A DNA stretch of 64,000 nt from Pleurocapsa minor GSE-CHR-MK 17-07R (GTDB taxonomy: Bacteria; Chloroflexota; Anaerolineae; Aggregatilineales; Phototrophicaceae). Numbering within the stretch: the stretch's first letter is position 1; every line of letters starts with the position of its first letter. This document shows, one piece after another, positions 34,544 through 43,028 of this stretch. Under the pieces are notes generated by a model, which worked only from the letters and a program-made list of their open reading frames with translations, ran no database searches and was not told the origin of the DNA. The position numbers and the translations under genes are program-made. The DNA lies in NCBI GenBank assembly GCA_019359125.1, contig JAHHHY010000001.1:620001-684000 (forward strand), given 5' to 3'.

Positions 34544-35779
34544 CTAGTTTGACACCAGGCGCATGAACTTGCGCTTGCCCACCTGTAACACAGCCGGCAG
34601 ATCAGCGGGCTTCACCACGGCAAACACATCCTCCACCACGACATCATTCAGGCGCACGCCTTTCTGCTCGATCAGTCGGCGCGCTTCCCCGCCGCTGGCC
34701 GCCATATTCAGGCGCTTGAGCAGGTCGGTCACGCGTTCCTCAGCAGAAAGTGTTGCTTCAGGAATATCCTCTGGCACGCCAGAGCCGCCGCGGAACACTT
34801 CGTCCCAGCGTTTCTGGGCTGCCTGCGCCGCTTCGGGCGAATGGAAAATCGACACGATTTCACGCCCAAGGCGCATCTTGGCTTCGTTCGGATGCAGGCT
34901 GCCATCAGCCAGCCCGGCGGTCAGCTCACTGACCTGGGCGGGCCCCCAGCCCAGAATCAGCTTGTGGTAAATCGGCATGGCCTTGTCGGGCACGCTCATC
35001 ACCTTGCCAAACATATCCCACGGCTCGGCCAGCAGCGGAATGTGATTGCCGAGGCTCTTGCTCATTTTTACTTCGCCATCGGTGCCCGGCAGGCTCTCGC
35101 CCATGATGATGGCAATCTGCGGCTTCTGGCCCATGCCTTCCTGCAGCTTGCGGCCCGCCACCAGGATGTTGAACAACTGGTCCTGGCCGCCAATCTGCAC
35201 ATCAGCTTCCTGGGCAACGGCGTCGTACCCCTGCATCAGGCCGTAGAACAACTCGTGCAGGTAAATCGGCTGGCCTTCTTCAATACGCTTGGAAAAATTC
35301 TCGCGCACCAGGAACTGCTGCACGGTGAAATTGCTCGCCAGGCGGATGATGTCGGCAAAGTCCAGCGTGGACAGCCACTCGTCGTTAAAGCGCACGCGCG
35401 TCAGGTTGCGGTCAAGAATCTTGAAGGCCTGCTCGGCATACGTACGCGCGTTTTCTTCCACCTGCTCTCGGGTGAGCTGGTCACGCACCTTGTCTTTGTC
35501 GCTGGGGTCACCGATCAGGCTGGTGAACGTACCGATCAGGAACGTGACATCGTGGCCAAATTCCTGAAACTGGCGCAGCTTGCGCATGGTGATCGTGTGG
35601 CCCAGATGCAGGTCTGCCGTGCGGGGGTCATAACCACAATACACGCGCAGGGGGCGGCCTTCCTGCTGCGCCTCGTTCAGGCGGTGTTTCAGCTCGCGGC
35701 GCATCGTTTCGTTTGTCTGTGGATCGCCGTAGGCGGCGCCCGACATCAACACATCTATCTGTTCGTCGATTGTAGGCAT
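34544..35779 (-). CDS. tyrS: Tyrosyl-tRNA synthetase
   Basis: Charges tRNA-Tyr with tyrosine. The 411-residue product has the class I signatures H-L-G-H (near residue 60) and K-M-S-K-S, and a C-terminal S4 RNA-binding domain. The ATG at 35779 is chosen because AGGGA lies just before it, while the upstream in-frame ATG has no ribosome site. An extended -10 at 35817-35825 drives it. Confidence 0.96.
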   Translation of the reverse strand: MPTIDEQIDVLMSGAAYGDPQTNETMRRELKHRLNEAQQEGRPLRVYCGYDPRTADLHLGHTITMRKLRQFQEFGHDVTFLIGTFTSLIGDPSDKDKVRDQLTREQVEENARTYAEQAFKILDRNLTRVRFNDEWLSTLDFADIIRLASNFTVQQFLVRENFSKRIEEGQPIYLHELFYGLMQGYDAVAQEADVQIGGQDQLFNILVAGRKLQEGMGQKPQIAIIMGESLPGTDGEVKMSKSLGNHIPLLAEPWDMFGKVMSVPDKAMPIYHKLILGWGPAQVSELTAGLADGSLHPNEAKMRLGREIVSIFHSPEAAQAAQKRWDEVFRGGSGVPEDIPEATLSAEERVTDLLKRLNMAASGGEARRLIEQKGVRLNDVVVEDVFAVVKPADLPAVLQVGKRKFMRLVSN

Positions 35780-35816
35780 TTCCCTGTTTCCTGAAAATGA
35801 GGTCTGCACGCCGCAC

Positions 35817-35825
35817 AGTATAGCA
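35817..35825 (-). promoter_or_regulatory. Extended -10 element for tyrS
   Basis: On the minus strand TGC-TATACT followed by GT, 37 bases from the tyrS start. It matches the recurring TGnTATACTG motif. No clear -35 is seen. Confidence 0.5.
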
Positions 35826-35831
35826 GACAGA

Positions 35832-36233
35832 TCACCACACTTTGATGCTCTTTTTCACCTTGAGGCGCAGCAGCCAGATTTCATCATTGCGCCACAGCTT
35901 GAGATGTTCCTCGGCTTCCTCCGGCGTCTCGTAGCGGTGTGTGATGCGCTCGGTCCAGGCATGCCCTTCATCTTTGGACAATTCAAACTCGCCAGTAAAC
36001 AGCCACCCAGCCGGGTCGCCGCTGCCGGGATCGCCACCCACCTGCACGCTTCCCTTCGGGTTCGCCTGCAGATTCTTCATCTTGCGTGTCTTGATATCGC
36101 TGATGATGACCAGATCGTCGCCATCCACATCAAACCAGAGCGGCACCACATGCGGATAGCCATCTTCGGTCACCGTGCCCAGGCGAGCAATCCGCGGCGT
36201 GGCCAGAAATTCTCTCACAGCGTCATTCAACAT
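35832..36233 (-). CDS. PPOX-class flavin/F420-dependent protein
   Basis: A 133-residue protein of the pyridoxamine 5'-phosphate oxidase-like split-barrel superfamily. The N-terminal L-G-T-V-T-E-D-G-Y-P-H-V-V-P-L-W-F pattern and the later K-T-R-K-M-K-N-L-Q binding segment are typical. Members use FMN or F420 as redox cofactor on small substrates. Which one applies here cannot be told. The tyrS promoter lies at its 3' end. Confidence 0.85.
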   Translation of the reverse strand: MLNDAVREFLATPRIARLGTVTEDGYPHVVPLWFDVDGDDLVIISDIKTRKMKNLQANPKGSVQVGGDPGSGDPAGWLFTGEFELSKDEGHAWTERITHRYETPEEAEEHLKLWRNDEIWLLRLKVKKSIKVW

Positions 36234-36265
36234 GAATATTCCCTTTGCGCTAAACAGCCAGTCCC

Positions 36266-36294
36266 TGTAAATTCACACGTCAGACGCCTATAAT
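36266..36294 (+). promoter_or_regulatory. Probable alaS operon promoter
   Basis: TGTAAA (36266-36271), a 17-base spacer and consensus TATAAT (36289-36294), 39 bases before the alaS ATG. Confidence 0.6.
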
Positions 36295-36333
36295 ATCACG
36301 CGAACTTACACACATTCAGGGAACTCACATCTT

Positions 36334-39030
36334 ATGAAACCGATGACCAGCGCCGAGGCGCGGCAGGCGTTTCTTGATTTCTTCGCAGAAATGGGCCACA
36401 AAGAGGTTGCGTCGTCCTCACTGGTGCCCGGTAATGACCCCACGCTGCTGTTCACCAATGCCGGCATGGTGCAGTTCAAGGATGTTTTCCTGGGGCTGGA
36501 CAAGCGTGATTACAGGCGCGCCACCACGTCGCAGAAGTCGATGCGTGTGTCGGGCAAGCACAACGACCTGGAAAACGTCGGGCCATCCCCGCGCCATCAC
36601 ACCTTCTTCGAGATGCTGGGCAATTTCAGCTTCGGCGATTACTTCAAGCGCGACGCCATCAAATATGCCTACACGCTGCTCACGCAGGTGTTTATGCTGC
36701 CGCCAGAGCGGCTGGCCTTCACCGTCTATAAAGACGACGATGAAGCCTATGATATCTGGGTGAATGACGTCGGCGTGGACCCGAAGCGCGTGGCGCGTAT
36801 GGGCCCGAAGACGAATTTCTGGCAGATGGCCGAGACGGGACCGTGCGGCCCCACCAGCGAAATCCACTGGGACAAGACGCCTGATCTGGGTACCGACGAC
36901 ATCATCCCGATGATGCAGGCCGAGGACGATCGTTTCCTCGAGCTGTGGAACCTGGTGTTCATGCAGTACAACCGCACCCAGGCCGATCCTGACCATACCG
37001 GCAAATTTGACGTGCCGCTGCCTGCGCCCGGCGTCGATACCGGCATGGGCCTGGAGCGCATCCTCAGCGTGGTCAATGGCGTCACCTCGAACTATGACAC
37101 CGACCTGTTCATGCCCATTATCAGGGCGACGCAGGCGCTCACCGGCCACACAGACGAAGAACGCCACGCGAACTACGTGCCTTATCGCGTCATCGCTGAC
37201 CACATCCGTGCCGCCGTGTTCCTCATTGCAGACGGCGTACTGCCCGGCGCCAAAGGCCGCGACTCGGTCTGCCGCCTTGTGATTCGTCGCGCTGCCCGTT
37301 TCGGCTCGAAGATCGGCTTCAACGAGCCGTTCCTGGCGACCGTCGCGGATACCGCTATTGACGTGATGGGCGTGCACTATACCGACCTGCTGGAACGCCG
37401 CGAGGCCATCAAGAAAGTCATCACCCAGGAAGAAGAACGCTTCCGCCGCACGATGGATCGCGGTCTGGAGGAACTGAATGCCTATCTGGCAGCGCTGCCC
37501 GACGGCGGCATGTTGTCTGGCGAGGCTGCGTTTTACCTGAAGGCCACGCTCGGCCTGCCCATTCAGGTCACCAAAGACATCATGGAAGAACGCGGCTACA
37601 CCGTCGACATGGAAGGCTTTCAGGCCGCTGAAGATGCGCACGCGCTGGCCAGCGGCGGCGGCCAGGCGATGGGCACCATCGAGAGCAGCGACACCTACAA
37701 GTCCCTGCTGGCCTCGCTGACACAGTCCGGCGCACTGCCTGACAGCGGCGTGGCCTATGACCCGTATGGCGCGCTCACGCGCGAGACAACCGTGCTGGCG
37801 TTCGTGCAGGACGGCCAGGTCGTCACCAGCCCGATCGCAGGCGACAAAGTGGAAGTGCTGCTGGGCGCAACGCCCTTCTACGTCGAGTCTGGCGGACAGG
37901 TCAGCGATACCGGCGTCATCAGCGGGGACGGCTGGCGCATTGAAGTGGAAGACATGAAGAAGCCGCTGGGCGGACTCGTCCTGCACGTGGGCGAAGTGGT
38001 GGAAGGCACGCCGCAGGTTGGCGCAGCCGCCACCGCGCAGGTCGATGCCGCCCGCCGCGCCAACATTATCCGCAATCATACAGCCACGCACCTGCTGCAC
38101 GCGGCCCTGCGCGACAACCTGGGCAGCCAGGTGCAGCAGCGCGGCTCGCTGGTTGCGCCGGATCGCCTGCGTTTCGACTTTGTGCTCGATGCCAAAATGT
38201 CGCCCGCCGCGATTGAAAAAGTCACCCGCGACGTGAACGACATCATCCTGCGCAGCTACCGCGTGAATATAGTCAATCGGTCGCTGGCGGAAGCCCGTGC
38301 TGAAGGCGCGATGGCGCTGTTCGGTGAAAAGTACGGCGACACCGTGCGCACTGTCTCGGTCGTCAGCGATGATGGCCAGAGCCGCTACAGCTACGAGCTG
38401 TGCGGCGGCGTGCATGTGAAAGACACCAGCGAGATCGGCCTGTTCCTGATCGTGAGCGAAGGCAGCGTGAGCGCGGGCATCCGCCGCGTGGAGGCTCTGA
38501 CCGGGGCCGGCGCGCTGGAATACGTTCTGAAGTCACGAGAGCAATTGCACGAGGCGGCCGTCCGACTGGGGGCACTGCCTGAGCAGGTTCCCGCCCGCGT
38601 GGAAGCGCTGCAGGAAGAATTGCAGGCAGCGCGCAAGGCACAGGCAGCCCTCCAGCGCGACCTGGCCCGCAAGCAGTTCGAAGTACTGATCGGCCGTCTG
38701 GAAACCATCAACGGCAGGCAGGCGCTGATCGCCCGCGTGGACAACGTGCCGTCAGACACCCTGCGCGAGATGTCCGACTGGTTCCGTGGGGCGGTGCCCA
38801 GCGGCGTGATGATTATCGGCAGCGTCAGCGACGGCAAGCCACAGCTCGTGGCCGCAGTCACCGACGACCTGACCAAACAGGGCCTGCATGCCGGCAACCT
38901 GATCAAGCAGATCGCCCCGATCATCGGCGGCGGTGGCGGTGGCAGGCCGACCATGGCGCAGGCGGGCGGCAAGGACGTTGACCGTCTGGATGAAGCGCTC
39001 GCCTCCGGCCGCAGTTTGATCAGCGGGTAA
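36334..39030 (+). CDS. alaS: Alanyl-tRNA synthetase
   Basis: Charges tRNA-Ala and clears mischarged Ser and Gly. The 898-residue product opens with the class II catalytic domain (T-N-A-G-M-V-Q-F-K). It then has the editing-domain zinc motif (H-T-A-T-H and C-G-G-V-H) and a C-terminal DHHA1 domain with a Gly-rich G-G-G-G-G-R-P. It heads an operon followed by a baseplate-J-like gene, ruvX, mltG and a lipoprotein gene. Confidence 0.97.
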   Translation: MKPMTSAEARQAFLDFFAEMGHKEVASSSLVPGNDPTLLFTNAGMVQFKDVFLGLDKRDYRRATTSQKSMRVSGKHNDLENVGPSPRHHTFFEMLGNFSFGDYFKRDAIKYAYTLLTQVFMLPPERLAFTVYKDDDEAYDIWVNDVGVDPKRVARMGPKTNFWQMAETGPCGPTSEIHWDKTPDLGTDDIIPMMQAEDDRFLELWNLVFMQYNRTQADPDHTGKFDVPLPAPGVDTGMGLERILSVVNGVTSNYDTDLFMPIIRATQALTGHTDEERHANYVPYRVIADHIRAAVFLIADGVLPGAKGRDSVCRLVIRRAARFGSKIGFNEPFLATVADTAIDVMGVHYTDLLERREAIKKVITQEEERFRRTMDRGLEELNAYLAALPDGGMLSGEAAFYLKATLGLPIQVTKDIMEERGYTVDMEGFQAAEDAHALASGGGQAMGTIESSDTYKSLLASLTQSGALPDSGVAYDPYGALTRETTVLAFVQDGQVVTSPIAGDKVEVLLGATPFYVESGGQVSDTGVISGDGWRIEVEDMKKPLGGLVLHVGEVVEGTPQVGAAATAQVDAARRANIIRNHTATHLLHAALRDNLGSQVQQRGSLVAPDRLRFDFVLDAKMSPAAIEKVTRDVNDIILRSYRVNIVNRSLAEARAEGAMALFGEKYGDTVRTVSVVSDDGQSRYSYELCGGVHVKDTSEIGLFLIVSEGSVSAGIRRVEALTGAGALEYVLKSREQLHEAAVRLGALPEQVPARVEALQEELQAARKAQAALQRDLARKQFEVLIGRLETINGRQALIARVDNVPSDTLREMSDWFRGAVPSGVMIIGSVSDGKPQLVAAVTDDLTKQGLHAGNLIKQIAPIIGGGGGGRPTMAQAGGKDVDRLDEALASGRSLISG

Positions 39031-39036
39031 AGCGAT

Positions 39037-40644
39037 TTGACACGCGGAGCGCCCAGGGCGGAATACGCGATTGAATTTCTGCAGCTGGCCAGCGATGACG
39101 ATGCGGCCAGCGTCAGCGACCGGCTCCGCTTTATGCGGGGCCGGCGGGTCGCGCTTGTCTGGCCGGAAACCGGCGATATCCTGACGCGCAAACTGGACCT
39201 GGTGCTGGTGCAGCGCGAGGCCATCCGCCATAACGTGCGTATCGCCATCGTCACCCACAGCGCGCAAACCATCCACAATGCATCTGACCTCGATATCAGC
39301 GCGTTCGAGACGATCCCGGCGGCCCGCCGGGGCCGCTGGAAACGCGGCCGTTCACGCGCGTTCATCAACCGATCAAAGCGGCCGATCAATTCCCCACTGG
39401 CCGATGAACTGGCGCCATTTGCCAGCCGCGTGCGCGCTGAGGAACTGGATACGCCGCGCAGTAAGGCAAAGCGCATTGCTGCGCGCCTGGTTACGCTGCT
39501 GCTGATCATCGGAGTGCTGCTGGCCGTGGCCTATGTTGTGCTGCCTTACGCCGAAATCAGGCTGATTCCTGCTTTTCAGACGCTCGAAGTGAGCACGCGC
39601 ATCACGGCGGATTCCACACGGGCCGCGGCAGATATCGATATCGAGAACGCGCTCATGCCAGCCACTATATTTAGGGCTGAGATTGAGGACCGCGGCACCA
39701 TCGCGACCACCGGACAGCAAACGCTGACCAATACCCCCGCCGTAGGCAGCGTGACCTTCATCAATCTGACCGAACAGCGGCTCGATATCCCTGCTGGATC
39801 GCTCGTCAGCACGAGTGCCGGCACGCCGATTGTCTTTCGCACCACGGCGGACGGCGTGCTGCAACCCGGCATCGGCGAACAGGCCGTCGTCGCCATCGAG
39901 GCCGTGGCCGAGTCCTATGGCACGGTCGGCAATGTCGCCGCCGGCCTGATCAACACCGTGATCGGCCCGCTGGGCGAACAGGTGGAAGTGCGCAACTTCA
40001 GCGCACTGTTTGGCGGCGAAAACCGCAGCGCCGGCATCGTCACCAGCGCAGACCGCGACACCCTGATTGCCGTGCTGCGTCAGCAGATTCAGGATCGCGC
40101 CTTCCGCGACCTGGCGCCGCTGGCCGCCGACGATCAGGTGCTGATTCTGGAAACCATCCGCATTGTTGAGGAGCGCACCGACTGGATGACCTTCAGTCAT
40201 GAGGTGGGTGACGTGGCCGACAGCCTGACGCTGACCATGCGCGTGGTGGTGGGCGTAACCGCAATCAGCGAGGATGTCGCCCGGCAGGTGGGCTATGCCC
40301 GCCTCAGCGCGCAGGTCCCGCGCGGCCGCGCCATCCTGGAAAACTCGCTGGCCTATGGTGAACCTGAAAACATCACCGTGGATGCCCAGGGGCGCATCAG
40401 CTTTGACCTGTTCACCCGTGCGCAGGCAGAGGCCGTCATCAATGCGGCCCAGCTTCACTCGCGTCTGGCCGGCCTGTCGATTGACGAGGCGCTGGCGTAC
40501 CTGCAGCAGAACACCGACCTCCAGCCGGGCAGCACAGCCGAAATTGCACTCAGCCCGGCCTGGCTGGGCCGGATGCCGATCATCCCCCTGCGCATTTCGA
40601 CCAACCTGATGACGCTGGCGCAGGCCGCCCCGGCTGCCCCATGA
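39037..40644 (+). CDS. Membrane protein with baseplate J-like domain
   Basis: A 535-residue protein. Residues 1-145 are an Arg-rich cytoplasmic domain starting with a Rossmann-like strand pattern. One membrane helix lies at about 148-168. The exported part has a J-like motif (G-S-V-T-F-I-N-L-T near 245 and V-F-R-T-T-A-D-G-V-L near 275) shared with phage baseplate J/gp47 proteins. No other phage gene is near, so it is a cellular envelope protein using this fold. It starts with TTG six bases after alaS and its stop overlaps the ruvX start (ATGA). Function unknown. Confidence 0.78.
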   Translation: MTRGAPRAEYAIEFLQLASDDDAASVSDRLRFMRGRRVALVWPETGDILTRKLDLVLVQREAIRHNVRIAIVTHSAQTIHNASDLDISAFETIPAARRGRWKRGRSRAFINRSKRPINSPLADELAPFASRVRAEELDTPRSKAKRIAARLVTLLLIIGVLLAVAYVVLPYAEIRLIPAFQTLEVSTRITADSTRAAADIDIENALMPATIFRAEIEDRGTIATTGQQTLTNTPAVGSVTFINLTEQRLDIPAGSLVSTSAGTPIVFRTTADGVLQPGIGEQAVVAIEAVAESYGTVGNVAAGLINTVIGPLGEQVEVRNFSALFGGENRSAGIVTSADRDTLIAVLRQQIQDRAFRDLAPLAADDQVLILETIRIVEERTDWMTFSHEVGDVADSLTLTMRVVVGVTAISEDVARQVGYARLSAQVPRGRAILENSLAYGEPENITVDAQGRISFDLFTRAQAEAVINAAQLHSRLAGLSIDEALAYLQQNTDLQPGSTAEIALSPAWLGRMPIIPLRISTNLMTLAQAAPAAP

Positions 40645-41096
40645 TGATTCATGGAAAGCTGCTTGGACTTGATCACGGGCTGGTGCGCATTGGCGTTGCG
40701 GTGAGCGATGCGCTGGGCATGGCCGCGCGCGAACTGACCATCATCGAGCGCAAGTCAAAGCGGGAAGACTTCGCGTTGCTGAACGAGATTGCGGCCCGTG
40801 AGCGCGCCGTCGCCTGGGTGATTGGCATGCCGCAGAATCTGGATGGCGACCCGGAGACGCAGAATCACGCCATTAAAGTGGCCAACTGGATCACCTATTT
40901 TCAGCCTGAAACCCCGCTGCCGATCATCCCCATCGATGAGCAGTTTTCCAGCCACGACGCGCAGGATCTGGCCCGCGAAAAACGCAGACACCCGCGGGCA
41001 CCCATCGACGATCTGGCAGCCCGTGTCATCCTGCAGCGCTATCTCGACAGCGTGCGCGATGGCTTCACTATCCCGCCGGACTTTCTGAAAGGCTAA
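40641..41096 (+). CDS. ruvX: Pre-16S rRNA processing nuclease RuvX (YqgF)
   Basis: A 151-residue RNase H-fold nuclease that trims the 5' end of 16S rRNA. The acidic residues are in G-L-D-H-G-L-V-R-I-G-V-A, P-I-D-E-Q-F-S-S and D-D-L-A-A-R-V-I-L-Q-R-Y. It begins inside the previous gene's stop codon and ends five bases before mltG, a common ruvX-mltG pairing. Confidence 0.93.
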   Translation: MMIHGKLLGLDHGLVRIGVAVSDALGMAARELTIIERKSKREDFALLNEIAARERAVAWVIGMPQNLDGDPETQNHAIKVANWITYFQPETPLPIIPIDEQFSSHDAQDLAREKRRHPRAPIDDLAARVILQRYLDSVRDGFTIPPDFLKG

Positions 41097-41101
41097 TCCC
41101 T

Positions 41102-42205
41102 GTGAGCAAGCTCGTTCGCCTGCTGCTTGCGCTTGGCGCGCTCGTCACCCTGTGCGGCATCACCCTGCTGATTGGTCTGCTGGTCCTCAGCGGCGGTGAT
41201 CCGGGCGGCTTCCTGCGCACCAGCCTCATTCGCTTCCAGCTTGCTGGCCGTGAAGGAGAAATCAACAGCAGCATTGGCACCAGCACAGACCCTATCCGCT
41301 TTGTCATCAACGCGGGCGATGCGCCGCGCACGATCGCGGGCAATCTTGTCGCGCAAAATCTGATCACCGACGCGGACCTGTTCGTGGATTATGTGCGCGT
41401 GAACGGGTTTGATACCCAGCTTGAAGCAGGGACATATTTCCTGCAACAGTCGCAGACGCTGGCGGAAATCGCGTCTGCACTGACCGATTCGCGCAGCTCG
41501 CAGTTTCCGTTCCGCATCCTGGAAGGCTGGCGCAGCGAAGAAATTGCTGCGGCCATCGACGATAACCCGTATTTCCCCTTCTCCGGCGCGGACTTTCTGG
41601 CTGTGGTCGGGCCGGGTGCCATCCCTGAAGCGGACTTCGCGGCGTATGCGGGCCTGCCGGCAGGCACATCGCTGGAAGGCTTCCTGTTCCCGAACAGCTA
41701 TCAGCTGCCCGCGCAGGTGACGCCGCCGATGCTGCGCGATATCCTGACGCGCGAATTCCGCTTGCAGGTAGGCGAACAGGCTGCGATGACCGCCGCCTCA
41801 CGGGGACGCACCCTGTTTGACGTGGTTCGGCTGGCCAGCATTGTGCAGCGCGAGGCCGTGCGCGTGGACGAGATGCCATTGATCGCCAGCGCGTACCAGA
41901 ACCGGCTGGATATCGGCATGAAAATGGATGCTGACCCGACCGTGCAGTATGCCATCGGCTTTCGCGGCGGCTCGTGGTGGCCGCAAATCACGCAGGCAGA
42001 CTATGCCTCCGCACCGGGTCCGTTTAACACTTATATCTTCACCGGACTGCCCCCGGGCGCCATTGGTAATCCCGGCCTGAGCGCGATCAACGCCGCCCTG
42101 TCTCCGCAGCAATCGCCCTATTTCTTCTTCCGGGCGCGCTGTGATGGCAGCGGCTATCACAACTTTGCCGTCACCTTCGAGGAACATCTGGCCAATGCGT
42201 GCTAG
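41102..42205 (+). CDS. mltG: Endolytic murein transglycosylase MltG
   Basis: A 367-residue membrane-anchored enzyme that cleaves nascent peptidoglycan strands. A single N-terminal helix (about 5-29) is followed by a LysM-like region and the YceG domain. The catalytic glutamate is in I-V-Q-R-E-A-V-R, with S-A-Y-Q-N-R-L after it and D-P-T-V-Q-Y-A further on. It starts with GTG five bases after ruvX and overlaps the next gene by 11 bases. Confidence 0.94.
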   Translation: MSKLVRLLLALGALVTLCGITLLIGLLVLSGGDPGGFLRTSLIRFQLAGREGEINSSIGTSTDPIRFVINAGDAPRTIAGNLVAQNLITDADLFVDYVRVNGFDTQLEAGTYFLQQSQTLAEIASALTDSRSSQFPFRILEGWRSEEIAAAIDDNPYFPFSGADFLAVVGPGAIPEADFAAYAGLPAGTSLEGFLFPNSYQLPAQVTPPMLRDILTREFRLQVGEQAAMTAASRGRTLFDVVRLASIVQREAVRVDEMPLIASAYQNRLDIGMKMDADPTVQYAIGFRGGSWWPQITQADYASAPGPFNTYIFTGLPPGAIGNPGLSAINAALSPQQSPYFFFRARCDGSGYHNFAVTFEEHLANAC

Positions 42206-43028
42206 GCTGTTGCTGCTGCTGGCGGGTCTTGCGCTGCTGCTGGTACTGCCAGCCTGTGCTGGCACGGCTGACGCAGGCAGAATCGCGCTTCTTGCGCCCT
42301 TCGAGGGCACCTATGCCGAAATTGGCTACAACGCCCTCTACGCGGCGCGACTGGCTTTGTCAGAGAGCACCACAGACCTGAGGCTGCTGGCCGTCGATGA
42401 TGGTGGCACGCCAGAACAGGCGCATGCGCGCTATCGTGCACTCCAGCAGGACAGTTCGATCCGCGCCATCATGGTCATGGGGCCAGCTGCTTCGGGGGCA
42501 GTCCTGAATGATGCGTCAGATGCCGGGAGAAATGCCCCAACCATCATCATCGGACTGTGGTCAGCCGTCCCGCCGACCTTGCCTGACAATATTTGGATGG
42601 CATCCAGCCCGGAGACGATCGAGGCGCTTGCCGAAGCAGATTTCGACCTGTATGCACTGGCAGAGAGCTCGTCTCCCCTGCTGGCACCAGACCTTGCCGG
42701 TCTGCGCGCCTTTGCGGCTCTGCGCGATGACTTGTCTGGCGTGACGCTGCTTACGGATGGGTCGCCACCCGATGGCGCGTTTGCCGGGCGCTTTCAGGCC
42801 AGCGATTTATATGTGCCAGTGCCCAACCATTTGGCGGGTCTGGTATTTGATATGACCCGGTTCCTCGCTTCGACAGACAATTTGCCTGGGTTTATGACTA
42901 CGCGAAGTTTCCCCGGTATAGCAGGCGATATCCGTTTTCAGGATGGCTTTCTGGCCGACAGATCGCCCTCCCGATTTATCTTTGATGCTTCAGGACAGCT
43001 CACTGCCACGGATGACGCCGTAGAATAG
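42195..43028 (+). CDS. Lipoprotein with periplasmic-binding (type 1) fold
   Basis: A 277-residue lipoprotein. The signal peptide ends in a lipobox L-P-A-C at residue 20. The mature part begins I-A-L-L-A-P-F-E-G-T-Y-A-E-I-G, the pattern of branched-chain amino-acid-binding proteins (Peripla_BP_6), but at roughly 260 residues it is shorter than those (about 350), so it may be truncated or divergent. The ATG at 42195 has GAGGAA ten bases before it. It overlaps mltG at its start and the convergent phosphorylase gene at its end (39 bases). Confidence 0.78.
   Translation: MRARLLLLLAGLALLLVLPACAGTADAGRIALLAPFEGTYAEIGYNALYAARLALSESTTDLRLLAVDDGGTPEQAHARYRALQQDSSIRAIMVMGPAASGAVLNDASDAGRNAPTIIIGLWSAVPPTLPDNIWMASSPETIEALAEADFDLYALAESSSPLLAPDLAGLRAFAALRDDLSGVTLLTDGSPPDGAFAGRFQASDLYVPVPNHLAGLVFDMTRFLASTDNLPGFMTTRSFPGIAGDIRFQDGFLADRSPSRFIFDASGQLTATDDAVE

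Noticed and set aside
36418-38415. Long open frame on the minus strand (about 665 codons) opposite alaS
   Set aside because: It is a mirror of the strong codon bias in alaS, has no family motif, and the sense strand is certain to encode alanyl-tRNA synthetase.
39037-40644. Prophage remnant suggested by the baseplate J-like domain
   Set aside because: No capsid, tail, integrase or lysis gene is near, and the gene sits inside a housekeeping operon.
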